Positions 6,054 through 13,241 of a DNA stretch of 13,241 nt are shown in pieces. How positions within the stretch are numbered: position 1 is the first letter of the stretch; the number at the start of each line of letters is the position of its first letter. This DNA comes from Spirochaetota bacterium (GTDB taxonomy: Bacteria > Spirochaetota > UBA4802 > JAFGJZ01). Both the position numbers and the translations under genes were made by a program. Location of the stretch: NCBI GenBank assembly GCA_023396615.1, contig JAEWVM010000027.1:1-13241 (forward strand), given 5' to 3'. Below the pieces are notes generated by a model, which was given only the letters and a program-made list of their open reading frames with translations, was not told where the DNA came from and ran no database searches.

Positions 6054-8837
6054 ATGGAAAAAGATGTTGCGGACAAGTCCGTTAATAAAGGACAGAAACC
6101 GTCGCGTAAAAAGCGTATACTTAAAATCCTGATTATAGCGCCGTTTTCAATTGCGGCTTTTATATTTGTTGTTTTGACTATAGCCGTGCTGTTTTTCTCT
6201 GATAAACGGGTTGAGCGTATCGCCGAAAAATATTATCCAGAATATATGAACGGGCGGCTTGAACTCGATGTCAAACATTTTAGTCTTGTATCCGGTTTTG
6301 ATATAACGGATATTGTAATTTATAATCCGGAACCTTTCAAAGGTGAAATGATCCGGATTGACAGGCTAGTTCTTGATTATTCACTCTTTCAGATACTTAC
6401 AGGAAATATCCGCTTTGAAGAAGTAGGCATATACTCACCTAGAATAAATCTCATCCAGCAAAAAGGTGTTTGGAATTTTGAAAAACTCGCGAAAGCTTCT
6501 GGAAAAAAAGAAGAGCCGGTTGAAGAAGAACAGGGTGAGCCTTCTGATGAAATTAATCTTCCGATTAGTTTTGAATTTTTTCTCAAGTTTATTCTCAAAG
6601 ATTTATCCGTCGACGTTGATGCGGATGAATTCAAATCGTCAGTTCGTGATTTCAGTTTTACGACGGATATTTATATTCCCCCGGCAAAAAAAATTCCGCT
6701 TGGAATTTCTGCTGTTAAACTTGTAGAAACGCTTTCCGTAAATATTAATCCTGCAGAAAAACTGAATCTTAGTTTCTCGTCAAAAGAAGCAGATGTAAAA
6801 CCTCCTCTGGTTTTATTTCTTGAACTTAATCTTGTTAACAAAGACGGAGAGAAAGCTTTTGAATCTCGTTTTAAAGCAGGAACTTATAATTCTCCAGTAC
6901 GCTTTCAGCGTTCCCATCTCGGACCATTGGATTTTCTGATAAGCTATGATGTATTCCTTGATCCGATAAATGATTTTCTGCGACTCAATTCCTTCGATAT
7001 TAAATTCAAAGACGATAAGTGGATATCTCTTGGCGGAACGGTTTCAAGCATGTCAAAGAATCAGAATATCGATATCCGCATGAAAGAAAGCAGAATTGAT
7101 CTGTCAAAAATTTATCCATACTACGTAACCTTGACCAAAGACAGTTCAATGAAATTCGGCGGCAGACTTTCGTTATTTCCGCTTTCTATCGCCGGTAATG
7201 CTTCAAATATAAAATTAAACGGTAATTTCAGATTTAACGATTTTCTTTTCCGTCAAGCGTCACTGGAACTAAAAGCCAATTCTCTGGATATTGCCTATGA
7301 TGTCCGTAAAAAGGGAAGTGAGGCGGATATTTCACTTGAAATAAATATCTTTCCGTTTTTTTTCCGTCTTGATAAAAGTTGGTCATCAAGAAATTCTTTT
7401 CAGCTTGCGGCGGACATCAGCACCTACTCGGATTTTTCCCATTTCATAATTAACAATTTTTCTGTGAAATATTCTTCTTCGCCTAAATCTGCAAATGCTC
7501 TTTATCTTTCAGCTAAAGGGAAAGCCTCAATTGCTTCTGGGACAGAAGCTGATATCGAAATTCAGCCGCTTGAACTTAATGTTCGTGAGCTTGGAGCTCT
7601 TCTTCCTATGTCGATTTCTGAATCACTGAATTCTGTTCCGCTGAAAAAAAGCGTGAAGGCGGATCTTAGCATATCCTTTTCACAAAAAGAAAAAATGTCA
7701 GCTGCACTCAAGTCTCTTTTTGTAATTCCTGATTATGAAATAAAAGATCTTGCGCTTGATGTATCGCTGACTCAGGACACTAGAAAGAATCGTATTGATA
7801 TTCATAGATTTTCGCTCGGAAGCCGTGAGTTCGGGGTTCTTCTTAAAGCAGACGGAATGTTGGAGCAGAAAAATTCACCTTTATCTGATTCGGATATTAA
7901 GGTTTCACTGACTGCTGAAAGCGGAAAGAAAAAAGTTAAAAAGGACAGCCTGTCTCTCTGGGGTTCGCTTTATCTTAATGCGAGGATGAAGGGTGGGCTT
8001 GAAAATGGAAAAGCTTCCGGTGAAATAAATATAAAGAATTTCAATTTTGAGGATTCTTTAAGTCAGCTTTCGGTAAACTCTCTAAATCTCGATTTCCCTT
8101 TCGATTATGATCTCAAGTCCAAATATGACGGTACTTCAAGGATTGCTGTTGATAAGAGCAGGCTTCTTGATAACACAGGCTTTAAAGAAAAAGATAATTT
8201 CAAAATCGGCTCTCTAAAAATTAAACATCCTTCTCGTCCCGAACAGTTTGAACTGATTAAAAATTTATCCGCTTCTATGCGTTTTAAGGATAATGTGTTC
8301 AGCATTACTTCTTTGAAGGCATTTCTAATGAATGGAATTATTTCTTCTAACGAAATAATGTTCTATCTTGCTGACATGCAGACCAAGAACATGGAGTATC
8401 GTGTTTCGCTGAATGCAAACAATATAGATATCTCACAGCTGGATAGAATTTCTTCTTCCCGAAATACAAAAGCGGAAATTTCTCTCAATGCCGATATTTC
8501 CGGACGCGGTGTTGATTTCTCGGGAGATCTCCCTGATATAAACGGTTTCATGAATATTTATAAGATTCAGGATAAATTTGCAAACAGGCTCATGAAAGGT
8601 CTTTCTGAAGAGAAGGGTGAATCAAAGCTTGGAGTTACGCAGAAAGTTGTAGATCATCTTAATCTTCCGTCAGGTTTCTATTTTAATATCGACAGCGGCA
8701 ATGTTTATGCCACCGTTACATTAAAAAGAAAAGCTCTCGGCTATTTTACTTTTCACATCGAGGATGATAAAATTCAGTATGACAGAATTCCGATAAAAGA
8801 ATATCTCGGGAAAATCAGAAAGGATGAGGTTAATTAA
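6054..8837 (+). CDS. AsmA-family (YdbH/TamB-like) intermembrane lipid-transport protein
   Basis: The 927-residue protein starts with a basic cytoplasmic tail and one transmembrane anchor (about 25-48). The rest is a long periplasmic region rich in short alternating beta-strands, broken only by a charged linker (about 149-168). The first 150 residues have the AsmA-type opening: a helix after the membrane, then repeated strand pairs such as RLELDVKHFSLVSGFDITDI. The end is AsmA-like too, with NIDISQLDRI and NADISGRGVDFSGDLPDING, then an amphipathic helix region and a final sheet. AsmA/TamB/YdbH/YhdP proteins form hydrophobic grooves thought to carry phospholipids from inner to outer membrane. 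A DUF1318 lipoprotein begins right at its stop, as in the E. coli ydbH-ynbE-ydbL cluster, which favours a YdbH-like role. The subfamily assignment is inference from context. Confidence 0.8.
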   Translation: MEKDVADKSVNKGQKPSRKKRILKILIIAPFSIAAFIFVVLTIAVLFFSDKRVERIAEKYYPEYMNGRLELDVKHFSLVSGFDITDIVIYNPEPFKGEMIRIDRLVLDYSLFQILTGNIRFEEVGIYSPRINLIQQKGVWNFEKLAKASGKKEEPVEEEQGEPSDEINLPISFEFFLKFILKDLSVDVDADEFKSSVRDFSFTTDIYIPPAKKIPLGISAVKLVETLSVNINPAEKLNLSFSSKEADVKPPLVLFLELNLVNKDGEKAFESRFKAGTYNSPVRFQRSHLGPLDFLISYDVFLDPINDFLRLNSFDIKFKDDKWISLGGTVSSMSKNQNIDIRMKESRIDLSKIYPYYVTLTKDSSMKFGGRLSLFPLSIAGNASNIKLNGNFRFNDFLFRQASLELKANSLDIAYDVRKKGSEADISLEINIFPFFFRLDKSWSSRNSFQLAADISTYSDFSHFIINNFSVKYSSSPKSANALYLSAKGKASIASGTEADIEIQPLELNVRELGALLPMSISESLNSVPLKKSVKADLSISFSQKEKMSAALKSLFVIPDYEIKDLALDVSLTQDTRKNRIDIHRFSLGSREFGVLLKADGMLEQKNSPLSDSDIKVSLTAESGKKKVKKDSLSLWGSLYLNARMKGGLENGKASGEINIKNFNFEDSLSQLSVNSLNLDFPFDYDLKSKYDGTSRIAVDKSRLLDNTGFKEKDNFKIGSLKIKHPSRPEQFELIKNLSASMRFKDNVFSITSLKAFLMNGIISSNEIMFYLADMQTKNMEYRVSLNANNIDISQLDRISSSRNTKAEISLNADISGRGVDFSGDLPDINGFMNIYKIQDKFANRLMKGLSEEKGESKLGVTQKVVDHLNLPSGFYFNIDSGNVYATVTLKRKALGYFTFHIEDDKIQYDRIPIKEYLGKIRKDEVN

Positions 8838-9374
8838 ATGAAATATTTATTTATAATGATATTGTTCGCATGTTCCTGCGTGATTATTCCTCCGAAGATT
8901 GAGCTTACCGGGGAAAAAACAATGATTGAGCGGCAGATAGCCGGAGATTATCGGGAACTTGAAGACGATGCATGGGTAGTTTCAAGTGCGCGTACGAACG
9001 TTCAGAAGGAAAAAAGCGGAACCGCTGTTTCTTTTTCCGATGAAGAGATTTTGTCTGCGCAGAATATCCGCAGCATGAATGAAGAAAGAATAAGAAGATA
9101 CAAGGATGAATCGGCAATAGGCGAAGGCCGTGACGGAAATCTGAAGTATAGAACAATAAGTGTTTATGAGAAAGATTCACGGAAGAAGACTGAGCTTCTT
9201 TCTATTATTGAGACAGAGAATAATGCCAGAAAGAAAATAATTCTGTATTATGCAGCTAAAACAAAAAAGAGTGAAAATGAAGAGCGCATTAATTTTGCTG
9301 CTGAACAGAGAGAAAATGCCCGAAAAGGTGATGTTCTTGAAACTGCGGACGGGAAATGGGTAACAAAAAAATGA
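8838..9374 (+). CDS. lipoprotein with DUF1318 (YdbL-like) domain, probable partner of the AsmA-like protein
   Basis: The 178-residue protein has a short lipoprotein signal (1-11) with a loose lipobox LFAC; Cys12 is the likely lipidated residue, with a second Cys at 14. After it comes a strand-like segment (IIPPKIELTG, 16-25) and a conserved-looking stretch ERQIAGDYRELEDDAW (31-46). The C-terminal part (about 75-178) matches the DUF1318/YdbL pattern: RYKDESAIGEGRDGNL (87-102), IETENNARKKIILYYAAK (124-141) and ENARKGDVLETADGKWVTK (159-177). Its ATG directly follows the TAA of the AsmA-like gene, with AGGATGAGG (8821-8829) as ribosome site, and its end overlaps the next gene by 4 bases. In E. 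coli the lipoprotein YnbE and the soluble YdbL are separate; here one chain may combine both. That reading is inference. Confidence 0.75.
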   Translation: MKYLFIMILFACSCVIIPPKIELTGEKTMIERQIAGDYRELEDDAWVVSSARTNVQKEKSGTAVSFSDEEILSAQNIRSMNEERIRRYKDESAIGEGRDGNLKYRTISVYEKDSRKKTELLSIIETENNARKKIILYYAAKTKKSENEERINFAAEQRENARKGDVLETADGKWVTKK

Positions 9375-12300
9375 AAAATGTCTTTTATCTTCTGATTGCT
9401 TTCGTAATTGCGGGCCAGAGTCTTTTCTCTGCTGAAAAAAAAGAAGTAGCACTCAAATACAATCTGATGCTTAAAGATGCCTTTGATGAAAAAGGTTTTG
9501 GACGTATTATTCCTCTTGCATTTGAAAAATCAGTTGAGACAGACGGAAGTTTGTCTGCAGAAGGAAATTTTCTTGTTTATTCGTCTGATAAAGAAAACGG
9601 AAATTATGATATTTATCTCCGTTCGATGACCGGAATTTCTACCGTCAGACTCACCACGCATGCCTCAAAAGATTTTTCATGCAGTCTTTCTCCTGATTCG
9701 CGGTCTATTGTTTTTGTTTCTGATCGTGAAGATCCGGCTGGCGATATATTTTATGCTTCGTTGGATCTTAATTCAGTCATGAATTCCTCTTCAATAGGCA
9801 TTCTTGATAAAAATATAATCAATCTGACTTCAATGGCAGATCAAAATAAAATTCTCCGTATGATTAAGGATTCAGATCCGGTTTGGGCTCCTGACTCAAA
9901 AACAATCGCGTTTTCCTCAGCCCGTGACGGCGAAGAAAATATTTATGTAATGAATCCCCGTGATGGCGTTATTAAGAAAATGACTGATAAAGGCGGAATA
10001 TATCCTTCTTTTTCATCAGACGGGAAAAAATTAACGTTTATTTCTTACCGCGAAAATCGTATGGGAGATATATATATACTGGATTTAACTACCGGCAAGG
10101 AAACCCTTGTTTTAAAAGGAAATGATATCAAGCTGTATCCTGTATTTGCCTCAAATAATAAGGATATTATATATACCTCAATATCTTCCGATACAAACGG
10201 CGATAAGCAAATCAATTTGAAGGATAAATCAGACATATATTACAGAGATGTTCTATTAGATAAATCTTTTCGAATGACTTATTCAAAGGGATCTGCTTTT
10301 AAGACTAGATATTATCCCTCATATTCTCTTAAGTATTTCAGCAGCGAAGAAAAAGTTTTTAACGGAGTTATTGTTTACTCGGAACAGTATGGATCAAATA
10401 TCAATATCAATATGCTTCCTGAATTTGGTGAAATACCAAGAAGGAAAAATGCCAAGGATCAGTATGATCTTGCCATGACGTATTCAGATGATACTGACGG
10501 TGAATTTTATTTTGATTATCTGATGAGAGTATATTTCTTCCATTATAACTCCACTAACGAAACGAATAAACCTTTTGTAATCAGATCTCTTTCTGCTGCA
10601 ATGCGTTATGCCGTTGAAGAAAAACTGCCTCATTCGTCTGAGGCAGAAGTCATAATGAAAAAAATAGCACAAAAAAACAAGTATGCAGAACTTCTTCTTG
10701 TTTTACTTTCAGGAAAACCTGAGACAGCAGCTCAAAGAGTTTCAGAAGCCGGAGAAAGTTCTTCGATGCTTTTGGAAGATATTGCCGATTATTATTCTTC
10801 GCGGGATCCCCGTAAGGCTATGTATTATTATAAGAAAATAATCAGTGATGATCCTAAGTATCAGTCAATATCTGCTGTTTATTATAAGTATTCTCTCAGC
10901 CTGCGGAAAGCAGAACCGGTCATCACAGAAGTCCCTTCTGAACTTGAGTACGTATTTATAGAAGGTTCTTCCTCGCTCCAAGAGAAAGCATCTGAACTTT
11001 TAACGTCATTTTATACTGCAGAAAAATCAAATTCAGATTATGAGAAATCGGCAAAAAATCTGACGCAATTAATTGAATCTTACAAAAAGGCGATTGAGTC
11101 GAAAAAATATGAAGGGCGTAAATTGAATGGAGCAAAAATTCTTTTGTCGACTTTGTATTATGCGCGGGGCTCTATTTATTATAGTCAAAAAAAAGAAAAA
11201 GAATCAGCGGATGACCTGAAATTGGCTATGGAAGGAATCCGAAAGACTTTTTCATTATATTATAAGTGCAATATTCTTCTTTCCCGTATAAATTCCGCCA
11301 ATCCCGAAAATGAAGAAAAATATATTCATGCCGCATTATCAAATTATCTGCCTCGTTGGAAAATTCAGGATGTTAACGATACGGCGGAGAAGCTTCTTTC
11401 TTATTATGAGAGGAAAGGTTTTGAATTTGAAAATCAGGGTAAATATAAATCTGCAGCGGAGATTTATTTTAAATCAATTTCATTGATTTCTTATTTGTAT
11501 CAGCGCGGAAAATTTAATGATCTTTACGACAAATATGCTCCAAGAGCGCATGTGCTTTATGTTGATGCGAAAAGTGCGGATAAGAAATCTTCACAGTCAG
11601 CTCTAAGCGATCTTGAAAAAGATTATCTTAAGAATCTTAACATAGCAAGAATGGATTTTGATAAAGCATACATATATGCGCTTGCATACGTGTACAGCAA
11701 AAAAGCGCTAGGTGAATCAGCCGAGAGTGTTAAATCCAATCCGGAGAATTTTGCTGAAAATTTTAAAAAGGCTATAGAACAGACCGATTGGGCGCTTTTT
11801 ATGGATGATACGTTTTCAGATGCTTATCTTTTGAAGGGATGGATTTTTCAATACATAGATCTTCTTCGAACGGATGAATCTGATGGAAATTTTAATGCGG
11901 TAAAAACAGCGGATAAATATTTCGACAAATATCTTTTTGAAAAAGCAAGAGCTCTATATCTGAAAGCTATCAGCATTAACAACGAAAAGATTAATCCTGA
12001 TAAGGAAGGTAATCTTTATCTTAATCTCGGCAATGTGAATTTTCTGTTGATGAATTACTCGGAAGCTCTGTCTGCGTATAAATCTGCTCAGATTTATAAA
12101 AAAAATTACGGTTCTAAGATTGAAGAAGCGGTATTTCTGTTTCATTTAAGCTATTGCTACTGGCAGAAAGGGGATTTCGTCAAAGCAAAAGACGAAATGA
12201 ACAAGGTATATTCGATTTATAGAAGTCTTATTACATCAAGAAACAGAAAGGACTACGCTTTTCAGTTATACCATATCTATAAGTATTTTGCCTTGTTTGA

Positions 12301-13241
12301 GCGGATGGATGGAAATTATTCAGAAGCAGAAAAATGGTACTTGCGAATGATTGATCATGCTCGCAAGTACGGAATAGAAAGTGATGAAGTTAGGCTGTAT
12401 CAAGAAATAGCTTTCTGCCGGGAATCACTTGGAGATTATGACGGTGCGATTTCTTTCCTGAAAAAAACTGAAGATATTATTTCAGACGATGAAGATTCCG
12501 AGAAGAAATACTATCTGAAACTTAAGGCGTTTTATATATTTGGACCGTTTCCGGTTTGGAATCTCGGCGGAGATACAGCAGTTATTGGTTCTGCGAGAAT
12601 ATCCGGAGAATTAAATAAAAATCAAAAAAATCTTCTTAATTTATCTATGATTGAAAATATTAATTATAAATCAGGTGATTTGGAAAAGGCTGCTGCATAT
12701 CTAAAAAAGAAGATAGAAGTAGCTGAGAAAGAAAATTCAGTTTTTTATAACAATGTTGTATTTTCTTCATATAACAATCTGGGTGAAATATATTTTAAAC
12801 TCAAAAAATATACTGATTCCGAAAAGTATTTCAGCCTCGCATGGAGTGAAGGCGAGAAAAAAGAAAATTCTGAAGTGGTTTTTTCTGCCGTCAAAAATCT
12901 GACTGAACTATATTGTTTTCTCGCTGAAAAAAACATGAAGAAAGCTGAAGAAATAGATTCGCTTTTAGCAAAAATTTTAAAGTACAGGTCTCTTTATGAA
13001 TCGAACCGCTTTGCTTCAGAATATGAAACTCTTGAAAAAAATGCCGAACGCGACAACCGAAAAATAAGTAAACAGGAAGTTGAAGCTCTTAAAACTAAAA
13101 TTGCACAGGAGGCTAAGACTGTTTATTTGGAAATCGATATTTCATCTGCTCTATTGAACATGGCAAAACAGGAGATGCTTCTATCCCGCGGAGAAGCTGT
13201 TGAAAGAAGTATTTATCAGAAAGCGTCAACTCTTATGGAAA
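9371..13241 (+). CDS. very large exported protein: TolB/PD40-like beta-propeller plus TPR-like repeats (3' end outside window)
   Basis: The frame is open from ATG 9371 to the window end, more than 1290 residues, with no stop. A signal peptide is clear (about 1-21, ending LFSA). Residues about 60-310 form propeller blades of the PD40/TolB type, each with an S-PDG or D-IY signature: LVYSSDKENGNYDIYL (68-83), SLSPDSRSIVFVSDRE, VWAPDSKTIAFSSARDG, FSSDGKKLTFISYREN and GDIYILDLTTGKE. A loop DTNGDKQINLKD (274-285) has the spacing of an EF-hand or dockerin calcium loop. From about 400 onward the chain is helical with TPR-like pairs, for example LYLNLGNVNFLLMNYSEALSAYKSA and the NNLGEIYFKLKKYTDSEKYF unit. 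It overlaps the lipoprotein gene by 4 bases (ATGA), so it is part of the AsmA operon. It is probably a periplasmic scaffold; its role is unknown. Confidence 0.86.
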   Translation, partial: MKNVFYLLIAFVIAGQSLFSAEKKEVALKYNLMLKDAFDEKGFGRIIPLAFEKSVETDGSLSAEGNFLVYSSDKENGNYDIYLRSMTGISTVRLTTHASKDFSCSLSPDSRSIVFVSDREDPAGDIFYASLDLNSVMNSSSIGILDKNIINLTSMADQNKILRMIKDSDPVWAPDSKTIAFSSARDGEENIYVMNPRDGVIKKMTDKGGIYPSFSSDGKKLTFISYRENRMGDIYILDLTTGKETLVLKGNDIKLYPVFASNNKDIIYTSISSDTNGDKQINLKDKSDIYYRDVLLDKSFRMTYSKGSAFKTRYYPSYSLKYFSSEEKVFNGVIVYSEQYGSNININMLPEFGEIPRRKNAKDQYDLAMTYSDDTDGEFYFDYLMRVYFFHYNSTNETNKPFVIRSLSAAMRYAVEEKLPHSSEAEVIMKKIAQKNKYAELLLVLLSGKPETAAQRVSEAGESSSMLLEDIADYYSSRDPRKAMYYYKKIISDDPKYQSISAVYYKYSLSLRKAEPVITEVPSELEYVFIEGSSSLQEKASELLTSFYTAEKSNSDYEKSAKNLTQLIESYKKAIESKKYEGRKLNGAKILLSTLYYARGSIYYSQKKEKESADDLKLAMEGIRKTFSLYYKCNILLSRINSANPENEEKYIHAALSNYLPRWKIQDVNDTAEKLLSYYERKGFEFENQGKYKSAAEIYFKSISLISYLYQRGKFNDLYDKYAPRAHVLYVDAKSADKKSSQSALSDLEKDYLKNLNIARMDFDKAYIYALAYVYSKKALGESAESVKSNPENFAENFKKAIEQTDWALFMDDTFSDAYLLKGWIFQYIDLLRTDESDGNFNAVKTADKYFDKYLFEKARALYLKAISINNEKINPDKEGNLYLNLGNVNFLLMNYSEALSAYKSAQIYKKNYGSKIEEAVFLFHLSYCYWQKGDFVKAKDEMNKVYSIYRSLITSRNRKDYAFQLYHIYKYFALFERMDGNYSEAEKWYLRMIDHARKYGIESDEVRLYQEIAFCRESLGDYDGAISFLKKTEDIISDDEDSEKKYYLKLKAFYIFGPFPVWNLGGDTAVIGSARISGELNKNQKNLLNLSMIENINYKSGDLEKAAAYLKKKIEVAEKENSVFYNNVVFSSYNNLGEIYFKLKKYTDSEKYFSLAWSEGEKKENSEVVFSAVKNLTELYCFLAEKNMKKAEEIDSLLAKILKYRSLYESNRFASEYETLEKNAERDNRKISKQEVEALKTKIAQEAKTVYLEIDISSALLNMAKQEMLLSRGEAVERSIYQKASTLME

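Noticed and set aside
8905..9452. Minus-strand frames opposite the DUF1318 lipoprotein
   Set aside because: Low-complexity Phe/Ser-rich translations, typical of the antisense of Lys/Glu-rich coding sequence.
1..13241. CRISPR array, insertion sequence, integron or tRNA-linked attachment site
   Set aside because: I saw no regularly spaced direct repeats, no transposase or integrase motifs, and no tRNA-like sequence anywhere in the window.

Overview
The window reads as ordinary chromosomal DNA from a diderm (Gram-negative-type) bacterium of fairly low G+C, with tightly packed genes, all on the + strand. The envelope content supports two membranes: a periplasmic Spy/CpxP-like protein, a membrane-fusion protein with an ABC exporter, an AsmA-type intermembrane protein, a lipoprotein and a large exported propeller/TPR protein. 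The loose lipobox and gene mix would fit a spirochaete or a similar deep diderm lineage, but no marker gene is present and this placement is a guess.

Left edge (1-239): a G+C-richer stretch holding a chain of hairpins that ends in an intrinsic terminator (160-182). It belongs to something transcribed from outside the window, or to a palindromic repeat. A candidate ECF-type -35 element (GGAACTT) follows, upstream of the first gene.

Region A (240-4307): a six-gene, almost gapless operon. It encodes a Spy/CpxP/CnrX-like periplasmic sensor, an ECF sigma factor, a small single-span putative anti-sigma protein, a short membrane-fusion protein, an FtsX/MacB-type permease and a LolD/MacB-type ATPase, and it ends at a strong terminator. 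The layout suggests that envelope or metal stress is sensed outside the inner membrane, releases the sigma factor and induces the exporter. No outer-membrane channel is encoded in the operon.

Region B (4308-4833): one gene for a small protein that appears to carry two ribbon-helix-helix-like units, with a palindrome overlapping its ribosome binding site. Region C (4871-5996): a good sigma70-like promoter and two overlapping genes, a TRIC-type channel (UPF0126) and a GNAT acetyltransferase.

Region D (6004 to the right edge): a three-gene operon. It encodes a 927-residue AsmA/YdbH-like protein, a lipoprotein ending in a DUF1318 (YdbL-like) domain, and an exported protein of more than 1290 residues with a TolB/PD40 propeller followed by TPR-like helical repeats, cut by the window end. 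This resembles an enlarged version of the E. coli ydbH-ynbE-ydbL lipid-bridge operon and is the most interesting part of the window.
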